A stretch of DNA of 64,000 bases from Mycobacterium dioxanotrophicus (GCF_002157835.1 NZ_CP020809.1:4154001-4218000); one strand, 5' to 3'. Shown: positions 25,161 to 33,417, counted from the first letter of the stretch. Made by a program: numbers and translations. The notes: generated from the sequence alone by a model not told the origin.

Positions 25161-25826
25161 ATGCGGAAGGTGCCGACGAAGGCGATCGCTCTTCTTCTTG
25201 TGGTGCTGGTTGCGACATTCGTGGCCGGGTGCCAGGAATCGCCCCAGAAACCAACGTGCAGAGACGATAGCTCTTCCCTTCACGGAGCACTCAGGGATGC
25301 CACGAATGCCGCCTGCGAGGCGGAATATGCCTGGTACCAGGCTCAAGAAGATCGATCGCTGCCGAGAAAGCTGGCTGACGGAGACAAGGATTCCTGGTCG
25401 ATAGTTGCTGGAGCCTTGCTTCTCGTTGCCGGTATCGCCGGTATCGCCGTAGGACGATCAAAACGCAGCAATGCCCCATCGACAGAGGCGGAACAACCTC
25501 CCGGCCAGGAGTCGGCTTCCGTGACGCCCACTCCTGAGTCAGCGGCGGCTGCACTGCTGGATTCCGACGGAGGCTGCACCCGTGCTCGATGGGCGACCGT
25601 CGGCGCGTGCGCCGCAGTCGGCATGCCGGACGCGCTGGTTCTCGCCAGAGTCGACCCGCGACCAGACGGGGACGCTGAAGTTATTCTCGAGCTTCGGGGA
25701 ATCACTGAAGGAACGGCCATGTCCCTGGTCAAAAGCCACCTGCTTGCGGCGTGGGGTGTTCGGTCGGTGCGCGGCATCGGCCTGTCCCGAGACGGTCTGT
25801 TCCAAGTGACAGTCAGCAACCACTGA
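25161..25826 (+). CDS. Predicted lipoprotein with second membrane segment
   Basis: 221 aa. N-terminal signal peptide with a lipobox ending VAGC (C24). A second hydrophobic span near residues 79-98 (WSIVAGALLLVAGIAGIAVG) precedes a Pro/Glu-rich linker and a soluble C-terminal domain of about 80 residues. The two hydrophobic regions mean it may be an integral protein instead of a classical lipoprotein. No family recognised. Confidence 0.6.
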   Translation: MRKVPTKAIALLLVVLVATFVAGCQESPQKPTCRDDSSSLHGALRDATNAACEAEYAWYQAQEDRSLPRKLADGDKDSWSIVAGALLLVAGIAGIAVGRSKRSNAPSTEAEQPPGQESASVTPTPESAAAALLDSDGGCTRARWATVGACAAVGMPDALVLARVDPRPDGDAEVILELRGITEGTAMSLVKSHLLAAWGVRSVRGIGLSRDGLFQVTVSNH

Positions 25827-26096
25827 CTATGCGCTGACATCCTGGGACTGGGTCTTCACCCAGATTTCCCGCGCACCTTCAGCGTCGATGATCCCGACAA
25901 GTGCCGGGTACCCGGCTTCAAGCCGTTCGACGGCGGCACCCAACACGAAGGGCCCGGGAAGCAGTTCCGCGATCAGTTCGTCGACGGTCAGCGCTCGCCC
26001 ATCAGTGGACCCGCCACGCACCTCGAACTGTTTCCCATCACCTGCCACGCGCAATCGCTGCATCAGGTCGGTTTCCGTGGCGGTGATGGTGGTCAT
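25827..26096 (-). CDS. Small hypothetical protein, likely under GntR control
   Basis: 89 aa, ATG start. Soluble, with TVDELIAELLPGPFVLG in the middle. Convergent with the lipoprotein gene (no gap). The spacer upstream of its start carries TCTAGAC sites like those at the GntR promoter, so it is probably regulated by the adjacent GntR protein. Confidence 0.5.
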   Translation of the reverse strand: MTTITATETDLMQRLRVAGDGKQFEVRGGSTDGRALTVDELIAELLPGPFVLGAAVERLEAGYPALVGIIDAEGAREIWVKTQSQDVSA

Positions 26097-26192
26097 ATTC
26101 CGAATGCCCTTCCTGCTGCGGTTATCTCACGTCACTGCGTCCTTGGTGGTGGCGCAAATGAGAGTCCGGTCGGCTGATCCGATGGACCCTTC

Positions 26193-26226
26193 TCTAGACG
26201 AGTTGAGCATACATAGACGTCTAGAC
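26193..26226. promoter_or_regulatory. Candidate GntR operator sites, left
   Basis: TCTAGAC at 26193-26199 and a palindromic GTCTAGAC at 26219-26226 (overlapping AGACGTCT), about 100-130 bp upstream of the 89-aa gene and just beyond the 3' end of the GntR gene. The same core occurs at the GntR/Nudix intergenic region. Confidence 0.55.
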
Positions 26227-26268
26227 AAGTTCTAGGCACAGCGGGCCATCAAAAGGGTTTTCGGGGAT

Positions 26269-27063
26269 TTAGCGCGCCGAGAATTCGTATTCGAGCAGGT
26301 AGGAAGGTGCAACTTTCACGGTGTCGCAAACTTCGACCGCCACATCGTTCACGTCGTAGGCGGTACGCAGCACGGTCAAGACGGGCACGCCCAGACCGAT
26401 GTTGAGCACACGGCGTTCGTCGGGGGTGGGCATCCGTGCTCCAACCTCCTCAGTGAACCGTGCTAGAACGTGCCCGGATTCTTCGAGACGCGCATAGATG
26501 CCGCCGGGACCCGTGTCGGTTTGTTCGATCGCGGTGCCGGCAGCAAAAGCCACCGGGATGTAGGAAACGGCGGTCTCGATTGGCTGTCCGTCCGCCAGGT
26601 AACGCCGCGACCGTACAACGACGTCATCGCTGACGGGAACGCGAAGTCTCTCGGCGACGACGGAACCTGGCTTCTGTCGCCGAACAGTGATGCTGTCGAC
26701 GCGGGGAGAATAACCGGACTTCTCAGCTTCAACGCTGAACGCGGCCTTGCCCTCGTCACGATGCCTGCGCGCGAACCGATCAGAGGCCAGCCGCCGAATC
26801 GGTGGACGTGCCTGCACAAAAACACCACGACCGTGTTCGGAGACAACAAGCCCCTCGCCGCGCAGTTCCTGCACTGCCTGCCGGACAGTCATGCGCGCTA
26901 CACCGAAATGCTCGATCAGGTCCGCTTCGGAGGGAAGCCGCTCGCCGGCCGCAAACTGGTGCGACTCGATAGCTGCACGCAAAACCGCCGCGATCTGACG
27001 ATACGGCGGACGGTCGTCCGTCTTGTCGATCCCGTCAAGTTGCAGCACGTGTCGGCCTTTCAT
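26269..27063 (-). CDS. GntR/HutC-family repressor, KorSA-like
   Basis: 264 aa. N-terminal winged helix (about residues 17-85: PPYRQIAAVLRAAIESHQFAAGERLPSEADL, then FGVARMTVRQAVQELRGEGLV and the HGRGVFV wing) followed by a UTRA ligand-binding domain (about 110-260). In the conjugative element pSAM2, a GntR-family regulator (KorSA) controls replication/transfer and is linked to a Nudix protein (Pif); this divergent GntR/Nudix pair has the same composition. TCTAGAC sites flank the gene on both sides, which implies autoregulation. Confidence 0.8.
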   Translation of the reverse strand: MKGRHVLQLDGIDKTDDRPPYRQIAAVLRAAIESHQFAAGERLPSEADLIEHFGVARMTVRQAVQELRGEGLVVSEHGRGVFVQARPPIRRLASDRFARRHRDEGKAAFSVEAEKSGYSPRVDSITVRRQKPGSVVAERLRVPVSDDVVVRSRRYLADGQPIETAVSYIPVAFAAGTAIEQTDTGPGGIYARLEESGHVLARFTEEVGARMPTPDERRVLNIGLGVPVLTVLRTAYDVNDVAVEVCDTVKVAPSYLLEYEFSAR

Positions 27064-27069
27064 GGCATA

Positions 27070-27088
27070 TCTAGACGACTAGCCTAGA
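27070..27088. promoter_or_regulatory. Candidate GntR operator, GntR/Nudix intergenic region
   Basis: TCTAGACGACTAGCCTAGA, an imperfect palindrome with TCTAGAC core only 7 bp upstream of the GntR start codon, so it probably overlaps the transcription start. Confidence 0.6.
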
Positions 27089-27141
27089 GGTATCGCTCAC
27101 GCGTGTCACGAAGTAGCACCCGAGTCAATGGAGGTCGGACG

Positions 27142-27570
27142 GTGGCAGACACACCGAAACACTCGGTCAGTGTGGCAGGGATCGTCGTCGACAGCGACAA
27201 TCGAGTTCTCGTCATTCGACGTGACGACAACGGCCGGTGGGAAGCTCCCGGTGGCGTTCTGGAGCTGGATGAATCGTTCGAGGACGGTGTACGGCGTGAG
27301 GTTCGCGAAGAGACCGGTTTGCAGGTCGACGTCGAGCAGCTGACCGGCGTCTACAAGAATCTCAGCCGCGGCATTGTTGCGCTGGTTTTTCGGTGCCGCC
27401 CTGTCGCCGGTGAGGTTCACCCGACCGACGAGGCTCAAGACGTCCGCTGGATGACCAGGGACCAGGTCGAGGCCGCGATGACGCCAGCGTTCGCCATCCG
27501 GGTGATCGATGCGTTCGACGGCACGGTCCACACACGAATTCACGATGGCACCAACCTGGTCACCGCCTGA
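27142..27570 (+). CDS. Nudix hydrolase, Pif-like
   Basis: 142 aa from a GTG at 27142, chosen because GGAGG lies 7 bp upstream; an in-frame GTG at 27103 would add 13 residues. Complete Nudix box, starting at GGVLELDE and continuing through REVREETGL, about residues 37-60, hydrolysing nucleoside diphosphates linked to another moiety. In pSAM2 the Nudix protein Pif blocks redundant transfer between cells that already carry the element, so an entry-immunity role is the favoured guess here. Divergent from the GntR gene with a shared operator. Confidence 0.8.
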   Translation: MADTPKHSVSVAGIVVDSDNRVLVIRRDDNGRWEAPGGVLELDESFEDGVRREVREETGLQVDVEQLTGVYKNLSRGIVALVFRCRPVAGEVHPTDEAQDVRWMTRDQVEAAMTPAFAIRVIDAFDGTVHTRIHDGTNLVTA

Positions 27571-27684
27571 ACACGCGCTGTCCAGGCGATTCTAGGTGGC
27601 GATCTCGGTCCTGCCGCGCCGCGCGTCGATCAGCCGCCTCCTGAGGCGGATTCTCACGGTGCCCCGACCTCACAAAGGATCACC

Positions 27685-28182
27685 GTGACCCGCACTCAGG
27701 ACCAGCTGTTCGACACGTTCCTGGACGACGCCTGCGCCAACCTCACCAGCGCCGGCATCCTCGCGCCGCCGCACACCTGTGACAGTGTCGCCGAACCCGC
27801 ATCGCTGGCTGGCGAGTTCCACCGGTTCATCTCCGGCATCGGCTCCCCTTTCAGCGACCGGGCAGAGGCCGCCGAAGTGGCACTGGATGCGGTGGCGTCG
27901 GTCATCGCCGGATTGCCGTGGCCGCAGTGGATGCACGAGCCTGCAGACACAATCGGCAAGCAGGGTTACCGCGCCGAGGCCCTTCTCCTGATATGCGCAC
28001 TCGCCGAGGATGCCGAACCCGCGCACGTTCGCGACTGGTACAACTCCCGCAGCGGTTTGTGGGACGACCCGGGATATGACCGCAGCAGTGACGCCGCCGC
28101 GGCGCTTGGGCGCATCGGTGAACTCGCCGGCGAGGCGGCTGGTCGCGCGGACGGTTACTTGGCATGCCTCACCGAGGCGTAG
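27685..28182 (+). CDS. Hypothetical plasmid protein
   Basis: 165 aa, GTG start preceded by AAAGGATC. Helical, acidic, soluble: VALDAVASVIAGLPWPQWMHEPADTIGKQGYRAEALLL. No family recognised. First gene of a rightward run of short genes. Confidence 0.55.
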   Translation: MTRTQDQLFDTFLDDACANLTSAGILAPPHTCDSVAEPASLAGEFHRFISGIGSPFSDRAEAAEVALDAVASVIAGLPWPQWMHEPADTIGKQGYRAEALLLICALAEDAEPAHVRDWYNSRSGLWDDPGYDRSSDAAAALGRIGELAGEAAGRADGYLACLTEA

Positions 28183-28294
28183 CAGACCACCGGAGTCCGT
28201 GCCCGCAATATCCAACTCCGCGCCCTTCCGTGGACGGGTCCGAAACCGTGGCACGCTGCCCTTCGATCAGCAACTCTGGGAAAGGCGGCAGCCC

Positions 28295-28450
28295 ATGGCA
28301 TTGTTCAACGTCTTATCGAGCGTCGTCGAACTGATCGAGGCCCCGACAGCTGAGGCGGCCATCGCAGATCTGAACACGCGCCTTCGGAGGGCCGGTTTCG
28401 AACTATACGATGGTCAACCGTCGAACGCTTTCGAGAGTGAGCCGCAGTGA
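28295..28450 (+). CDS. Small hypothetical protein
   Basis: 51 aa, ATG with GGGAAAGGCGG upstream. MALFNVLSSVVELIEAPTAEAAIADLNTRLRRAGFEL looks like a small alpha/beta fold. Unknown function. Confidence 0.5.
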   Translation: MALFNVLSSVVELIEAPTAEAAIADLNTRLRRAGFELYDGQPSNAFESEPQ

Positions 28451-28682
28451 CACGGCACTGAACTCGCCAATGCTGGATACCGCGGGCCCTTCGTCAGGTT
28501 CCTCATCCCGGGAATCGTCGACGGTCTACTGACGGCCACACCGGGCCGGACCACCCCGACTACTCCCCGTCACGGCATCCGCGAAGATGCCGCCGGGTGC
28601 AAACGGTGATCGCCAACGTCGATGCAGCCCTGCCCTTCCCAATCACCGACCAGGTTCCGCAGAGCATCGTCTCGGCGCTGCG

Positions 28683-29234
28683 ATGGTGATCCTTGGGTTC
28701 GGACTGCTACCGGACGGATCGCTGCGTGATGGGTTGATCGATCGGCTGCGTCAGGGATGGGCGGTGGCGCAAGCGTATCCGGCGATGCGGGGTGCGGTTT
28801 CCGGTGTCGATTCACGTGGCGGACGCACCGCAGCTGCGGCCACGCGCGCATGTCTGATCGGCGGAAGTATGTCGGCACAACGCATCCTTACCGAGCGCAC
28901 GTCAACATCAACCACATCCAATGCTGCAGCGCCGCTGCGCCGTTCGATGATCGTCTCGGGCACGGTGCTGATCACCTCCCCGGACCATCTGCGCCGCGCG
29001 ATCGCTGATTTCCTGGCGGCCGCCGCAGCAGTGCAAGCGGTCTTGGCCAGCCTCGGACCGGTTCCGGGCCCGACCAGGTCGCGCCCGTCCACGCCGATGC
29101 CTGGGCTGTCGCAGGTATCTGAGCTACGCGCCTGGCGGCCCGCTCTTCCGGCGCCCATGCCACGATCAGCGGGCGTATCACTCACCGCGGCAACGGAAGG
29201 GGACCCACGACATGGACCAGGAGTTCGTCGCTGA
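28683..29234 (+). CDS. Low-confidence hypothetical ORF
   Basis: 183 aa if translated from the ATG at 28683. Some stretches look protein-like (DGLIDRLRQGWAVAQAYPAMRGAV and FLAAAAAVQAVLASLGPVPGP), but codon bias is mixed and the end overlaps the next gene by 23 bp. It could be a decayed gene. The region from 28451 to 28682 has nothing clearer. Confidence 0.3.
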   Translation: MVILGFGLLPDGSLRDGLIDRLRQGWAVAQAYPAMRGAVSGVDSRGGRTAAAATRACLIGGSMSAQRILTERTSTSTTSNAAAPLRRSMIVSGTVLITSPDHLRRAIADFLAAAAAVQAVLASLGPVPGPTRSRPSTPMPGLSQVSELRAWRPALPAPMPRSAGVSLTAATEGDPRHGPGVRR

Positions 29235-29364
29235 CGACGTTCACGTGTACGGATTCAGCGGTCCTGCTCAGGATCGAGTACTGATCGCCACGGCCGAGTC
29301 GCCAACCTGGGCGAAGACGATCGCCGAGCTTCTCACCCGCGACCCTGACGCTTATGTCGTCTGA
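29212..29364 (+). CDS. Small hypothetical protein
   Basis: 50 aa, ATG preceded by GGAAGGGGA. MDQEFVADDVHVYGF. Good codon bias; the stop overlaps the next start region by 11 bp. Confidence 0.5.
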   Translation: MDQEFVADDVHVYGFSGPAQDRVLIATAESPTWAKTIAELLTRDPDAYVV

Positions 29365-29614
29365 GCCCGCGGCACACCCATTCAGGGTCGGGGACCGCGT
29401 CACGCGTCGAGGCGGCTCCGGTGTCGAGGGCGAGGTGCTCGCCGACAGTGGATCCATGGGCGGACTGAACCCGGTCCCCGGCTGGGAACCGGGAACTCCA
29501 CGCCCGCCTGCCGCCACCACCGGTCTCATCCCCGTGTTCTGGATGGACCGCGACCGCGGGGTTCACGAATGGTGGGAGGACCCTGCTGGGCTGGAAGTCG
29601 CGCCGCCTTGCTAG
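29354..29614 (+). CDS. Small SH3-like hypothetical protein
   Basis: 86 aa. FRVGDRVTRRGGSGVEGEVLADSGSMGG resembles a small SH3/KOW-type barrel; the C-terminal part is Trp/Asp-rich (FWMDRDRGVHEWWEDPAGLEV). Overlaps the previous gene; same operon. Confidence 0.5.
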   Translation: MSSEPAAHPFRVGDRVTRRGGSGVEGEVLADSGSMGGLNPVPGWEPGTPRPPAATTGLIPVFWMDRDRGVHEWWEDPAGLEVAPPC

Positions 29615-29660
29615 GTGCGTGTTCTACCGCGCTGGTTACACGGTCCAGCGTGGAGACGTC

Positions 29661-29840
29661 TTACTCCCGGAGTTCCTCCACGGCGCGGACCACGCGGCGA
29701 TGAATATCGGAGCCCTCGCTGATGGCCCGGCCCACGTGATTCATCACGAAGTACGACCCGTCCGATCGGCGGCTTGCCGTGTACCACTTGCGGCCGTCGA
29801 CCACTTCGTAGAGCTGGTCTTCGATCAGCCGCGCCTTCAC
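29661..29840 (-). CDS. Small basic hypothetical protein
   Basis: 59 aa, GTG start inside the 4-bp overlap with the stop of the upstream zinc-ribbon-like gene. VKARLIEDQLYEVVDGRKWYTA, then SYFVMNHVGRAIS. Good GC bias at third positions. Function unknown. Confidence 0.55.
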   Translation of the reverse strand: MKARLIEDQLYEVVDGRKWYTASRRSDGSYFVMNHVGRAISEGSDIHRRVVRAVEELRE

Positions 29841-30025
29841 GGTGCACCGTCCCGCAGGATGTTGTCGGCTTCGGCGGGGTCTTCAGGTTCGAATCCGGTG
29901 CAATAGCAGACGCGTTCGCGGCCGAACTCGACAACGAACGCAACGCACGACGAGGATGCTCCGATGTGCTCGTCATGTTCATGCGGACAATCGGCACACG
30001 TGCCGGTGGTGACCGGCGCCGTCAC
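29837..30025 (-). CDS. Small cysteine-rich (zinc-binding?) protein
   Basis: 62 aa, GTG with GGAGGATC upstream. Cysteines in CADCPHEHDEH, SSSC and CYC could form a zinc site with the histidines. Translationally coupled to the next gene. A copy of the 17-bp palindrome lies about 80 bp upstream of the start, so the pair is part of the shared regulon. Confidence 0.55.
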   Translation of the reverse strand: MTAPVTTGTCADCPHEHDEHIGASSSCVAFVVEFGRERVCYCTGFEPEDPAEADNILRDGAP

Positions 30026-30104
30026 AGCGATCCTCCGCCTGCGCCGCAGTCTGCCACGGCGCCATCGAATGGGACCGACATGCGCTTCCCCCCCCGAGGC
30101 CAGT

Positions 30105-30121
30105 ATCTCTATTTTAGATAC
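30105..30121 (-). promoter_or_regulatory. 17-bp palindromic operator, 30-kb copy (imperfect)
   Basis: ATCTCTATTTTAGATAC. The core is conserved; the right arm differs by two bases, but with flanking GT it forms GTATCT/AGATAC arms. About 80 bp before the start of the 29837-30025 gene. Confidence 0.6.
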
Positions 30122-30178
30122 TACCACCAAAGTGCGGATATTGCGCCAAAAACCGACTCGTACCAGCAGCGACGCTAC

Positions 30179-30189
30179 TGTCACGTCCT
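30179..30189 (-). repeat. Intergenic motif AGGACGTGACA, copy 6
   Basis: Exact 11-mer pointing left, toward the two-gene unit at 29661-30025, about 60 bp upstream of the 17-bp palindrome. Confidence 0.6.
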
Positions 30190-30212
30190 ACGGCCCGCTG
30201 CGGGGGAACGCG

Positions 30213-30722
30213 CTAGGGACATAGGACGGTAATGACAAAAGACCGGACGACCGTGGTAGTCGACCCATCCGATTCGACTACCGCAGCGCTGCCCCGCACG
30301 GTGAAAGCATCGTTGCTGCGGCTCGCCACAGCGTCAGATCCGGCTACGTCGGAGGCATACCGCAGCGTGACACCGTCCACGGTGCCCAGGTCAACCTGCT
30401 CGACGATCGGCTCGTGTGCGTCGGTGAGGGTGGCGGTGATCTTGGGTTTGCCGGTGCCGATGACGATGTGCACTTTTCCGCCATCGGTGCTGCATGCCAC
30501 TGTGGGCTCGATGTCGAGCGTTGCTCCGCCGACCGAGACGGTAGCCGCACTCGGACCGGGCGCGGCGGTGCGACTGGTCCTCGATGGAACGTCGCCGGCG
30601 ACGGGCGCCGGTTCCGCGCCACATCCGGCGGCCACCGCGGCGGACATGACGGCAGCGGCAGTGATCAACGAACCGACCTTCTTGATGCCGTAACGGCAGC
30701 TGCCAGGGGACGAATCGATCAT
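30213..30722 (-). CDS. LpqH-type 19 kDa lipoprotein antigen homologue
   Basis: 169 aa. Signal peptide with lipobox AAGC (C34). The mature part follows the pattern of the mycobacterial 19-kDa family: ACSTDGGKVHIVIGTGKPKITATLTDAHEPIVEQVDLGTVDGVTLRYAS, then a terminal SFVITVLC. LpqH-family lipoproteins are surface antigens restricted largely to mycobacteria and are TLR2 agonists in M. tuberculosis. This is the clearest genus marker in the window. A plasmid-borne copy could alter the cell surface or help mating contact; this is speculative. Confidence 0.8.
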   Translation of the reverse strand: MIDSSPGSCRYGIKKVGSLITAAAVMSAAVAAGCGAEPAPVAGDVPSRTSRTAAPGPSAATVSVGGATLDIEPTVACSTDGGKVHIVIGTGKPKITATLTDAHEPIVEQVDLGTVDGVTLRYASDVAGSDAVASRSNDAFTVRGSAAVVESDGSTTTVVRSFVITVLCP

Positions 30723-30927
30723 CAGATCCCCACTCTTGACAAGTCGGATCGTTGTTGGCGGCGGACGTTAAACCGACCGATACCAGCACCAGACACTTGA
30801 TGCGGCTCCTCAGTCGGCGACTGGTCGACATCGATCACTGTTCCCAGGATTCCGCTCCAAACCTCACTCCCGATGTCGCCTTGACTGATCTCAATGTGGT
30901 TACGGCTCTGACATTCCGACATTCTGG

Positions 30928-31209
30928 TCAGTCCCCCGCCAGTTCGGGGAACAGACGAGCCGCCGCTTCGTCCGCGGCCAGTTGTGCGGTTTCGAGACCG
31001 TCGTCGCCGTCTATGCTTCCCTGTTCGATGACGCGCCCGCAGGATCCGTCCTGCACCGACCAGTGGTAGGAGTAGGGCAGGGTTCGGTCACCGTCAAGTT
31101 CGGGGTCGATCAGATCGAATGCGACGTAGGCCATGATCCGATCGCCGCCGACTTCGCGGCGGTAGCAGGCCCGGCCGCCCCAGGTATCGCCGCGAACCCA
31201 GCCGCTCAT
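30928..31209 (-). CDS. Hypothetical protein coupled to the next gene upstream
   Basis: 93 aa from MSGWVRGDTWGGRACYRR; the ATG overlaps the stop of the upstream gene by 4 bp. Beta-rich N-terminus, acidic C-terminal helix. No family recognised. Confidence 0.5.
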   Translation of the reverse strand: MSGWVRGDTWGGRACYRREVGGDRIMAYVAFDLIDPELDGDRTLPYSYHWSVQDGSCGRVIEQGSIDGDDGLETAQLAADEAAARLFPELAGD

Positions 31210-31481
31210 CGCCGTGCCGTCCACTGCAGCTGCGCGGTCGGGCTGGCGTTGCCGGTCGCGAGAACCGTGACGCCGCTTCGAACTTCCCACTCCCCGGCGC
31301 TACGCGACTGCACCAGCCGCGCGCCCTGCGCTGCGGGGTAATCAGCGAGTTCGGCGTTGACGCGCCGCACGTCGTCGTCGGTCAGCTCAGCTGTGCGGGT
31401 GATGGTGAACGTGACGTTGTCGGCGCCGATCGGATCATCGACGGTCAAGGTGACGTTTCCCCGATGAAAGGTGTTGATCAC
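31206..31481 (-). CDS. Hypothetical protein
   Basis: 91 aa. Beta-strand-rich (RGNVTLTVDDPIGADNVTFTITRTAEL) with a C-terminal WEVRSGVTVLATGNASPTAQLQW. Start of a two-gene minus-strand unit. Confidence 0.5.
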   Translation of the reverse strand: MINTFHRGNVTLTVDDPIGADNVTFTITRTAELTDDDVRRVNAELADYPAAQGARLVQSRSAGEWEVRSGVTVLATGNASPTAQLQWTARR

Positions 31482-31585
31482 GGTCCCCCGTTTCCTTGTG
31501 ATCGCTGCATGAGCTGTCTACCCCCGCGGGCACGTGGCCTGGGTTTGCGGCGCGATGATGTCAGTGCCGGCGGAACTTTGGTGAC

Positions 31586-31633
31586 AGCCGGGTGGTGCGG
31601 GATCCCGCGTCGGTCGCATCGCACCACCCGGCT
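31586..31633 (-). terminator. Long hairpin between minus-strand operons
   Basis: Perfect 14-bp stem AGCCGGGTGGTGCG/CGCACCACCCGGCT with a 20-nt loop, downstream of the 31745-32571 operon and 105 bp before the next gene. Strong intrinsic-terminator-like structure. Confidence 0.65.
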
Positions 31634-31649
31634 GGAGTCCGAGCAGGAG

Positions 31650-31696
31650 GCACCGGCTACTGAATCGCAGCGATTCGATGGGCGTTGAGCCGGTGC
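31650..31696 (-). terminator. Second hairpin with nested stem
   Basis: Outer stem GCACCGGCT/AGCCGGTGC (9 bp) encloses an inner GAATCG/CGATTC stem. With the preceding 14-bp hairpin it forms a tandem structure after the operon. Confidence 0.5.
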
Positions 31697-31744
31697 TCGT
31701 GAGAAATCGAAGTGCGGCAGCCGGTAACGCGAGAGGTGCCGAAC

Positions 31745-32200
31745 TCAGTCATCCCGTCCCCGAACTGCGTCGATAACTGCGCCGAAGATGCTTTTGGGAA
31801 ACTCTCCGCCGGTGACCTGCCCTGACCCGTAGACACGAACACGGTTGTCCTCGGGCGCGTCGACATGCAGACTTCCCTCGTTGTCGATTGTCACCTTGGT
31901 GTGGCCGTCGGTGAGGACGTGAGCACTGGCGGCGGGGCGCACCTTGAGTGAGTTGCCCCAAGATGACCGGAATTCGATCGTGACGTGGCCGGACTCGACG
32001 ATGAACCGCGGAATACCGCTCCACACCACGATTGTCAGCTCGTTGCCGGGTGTGACGTTGATGGGATATTCCGGTGACACGTCTCGTGTCTTGATGTGGT
32101 TCCAGTCCACTCTGCGGCGGATACCGGTGACTCGTCGCAGGTTCAGCGCCGACACGCCTTCGCGGTGTGTGGCCGGCTTACGGCAATCGATCTCGGTCAT
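31745..32200 (-). CDS. Hypothetical protein
   Basis: 151 aa. Basic N-terminus, beta-rich middle (PINVTPGNELTIVVWSGIPRFIVESGHVTIEF), acidic C-terminus. The ATG overlaps the stop of the upstream gene. Cytoplasmic. No family recognised. Confidence 0.5.
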   Translation of the reverse strand: MTEIDCRKPATHREGVSALNLRRVTGIRRRVDWNHIKTRDVSPEYPINVTPGNELTIVVWSGIPRFIVESGHVTIEFRSSWGNSLKVRPAASAHVLTDGHTKVTIDNEGSLHVDAPEDNRVRVYGSGQVTGGEFPKSIFGAVIDAVRGRDD

Positions 32201-32571
32201 GGTGTTTTCTCCTGGATTCGGAACTGCTTGAGCTCGGCGCGGAGCTGGTCAAGGCTGTCGAACGGCGCTCCGGTGTGTTCAGGGGAATGCGCCCACGGAC
32301 GATCGCGGCAGTAGTCCATGACTGCGCCGATGTCCCAGTCACTTTTTGGCAGCACGTATTTCTGCATACCGTGCTCCAGCGAATGCTTGTGGAGCTTGAT
32401 TTCCGGCTGGTCGTAGGTCGAGTGACGATAGGCCTTGATCGCGCCTTCGCGGGTCACCGAGGTGACGAGACCCACGCTGATAGTGGTTCGGTCGTAGGAA
32501 GCTTGACCGATCATGGCCACCCGCCCATTGCGCACGAACACGACTCCGTCACCGCGTTTGAAACTCGTCAT
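32197..32571 (-). CDS. Hypothetical protein
   Basis: 124 aa from the ATG at 32571, preceded by GGAGGTGCTTCCC. KRGDGVVFVRNGRVAMIGQASYDRTTISVGLVTSVTREG suggests a small beta-barrel; the C-terminus is helical. Coupled to the next gene by an ATGA overlap. Confidence 0.5.
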   Translation of the reverse strand: MTSFKRGDGVVFVRNGRVAMIGQASYDRTTISVGLVTSVTREGAIKAYRHSTYDQPEIKLHKHSLEHGMQKYVLPKSDWDIGAVMDYCRDRPWAHSPEHTGAPFDSLDQLRAELKQFRIQEKTP

Positions 32572-32653
32572 GGGAAGCACCTCCGACTCTCATGCCGTCG
32601 CGGGATCTCGAACGCGAGTCCGGAAAACGTCTGCCCTACATTGTCTCCGTGCA

Positions 32654-33361
32654 TTAGAGTTCCCCAATCCAGTTGGGGCGGTGCCACTGTGGGTGTTCGT
32701 TGGTGCCGCCGCGAAGATTGACCGGCATGATGACACCGATGAAGGCGTCTCCGATCGTGACCAGGATGTTCTTCTGCGACTTGCCATGGACGTCGTCGCG
32801 CGTCACCAGGACCATCGGGGAGTCCTCGACGACGACTGCGAACTTGGCGATCTGCTTGGGGTTGAGGCCAGTCACCGCGCGCGGCACACCTTCGGTTGAC
32901 TCGGGGAAGAGGGCTTGCCAACGCGGGAAATAGACGTCAGTGTCCTCGGCGATCAGTGTCTCCCCGGAACTGAACACGAATTCGGCATAGTTGCCGGCCG
33001 GATTCACCGCTACAGTCCGCGTCCAGCGGTCACTTTTGAGCGTGCGGCTCAGCCGTATCAGTTCTTTGGCGTCGTCGAGCGAGACATTGAGCCCGAACAC
33101 CGGCCCCGGCTGGTTGTCGAACTGCGATGGCGACGGGATGTCACATTCCCTGCTGAGCTCAGTGATCCACTTTGCCTTCGAGACGCCCATGGCCTTCCCG
33201 TCGGTGGCCACCGAGAGCAGGTTTTCACCGAATGAGGTCAGATGAATCTGGTGGTAGCTCTTGGCCGCTCCGGTGTATGCGAGCACTTTGTCGTGCTCGG
33301 CGAATGCCATCGCCTGCTTGATGATCCGGTACAAGTCGGCAGTGAACAGAACATTGCTCAT
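32654..33361 (-). CDS. Sliding-clamp (DnaN)-like protein
   Basis: 235 aa. ENLLSVATDGKAMGV and VYFPRWQALFPES resemble clamp motifs (SxxATDxxRL and YPxxxxLFP), and IGDAFIGVIMPVNL near the C-terminus resembles the terminal IMPVRL strand of bacterial beta clamps. It is shorter than chromosomal DnaN (about 400 aa), closer to the size of phage T4 gp45 (228 aa). If it is a clamp, it would tether the element's DNA polymerase or, as in T4, coactivate a sigma factor. A 17-bp operator copy lies 57 bp upstream. Family call moderate. Confidence 0.5.
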   Translation of the reverse strand: MSNVLFTADLYRIIKQAMAFAEHDKVLAYTGAAKSYHQIHLTSFGENLLSVATDGKAMGVSKAKWITELSRECDIPSPSQFDNQPGPVFGLNVSLDDAKELIRLSRTLKSDRWTRTVAVNPAGNYAEFVFSSGETLIAEDTDVYFPRWQALFPESTEGVPRAVTGLNPKQIAKFAVVVEDSPMVLVTRDDVHGKSQKNILVTIGDAFIGVIMPVNLRGGTNEHPQWHRPNWIGEL

Positions 33362-33417
33362 CCTCGCAAGCCTTTCGACAGTTGACTGCGCTGGTCGATC
33401 TCCCCGCCATCAGGGTA

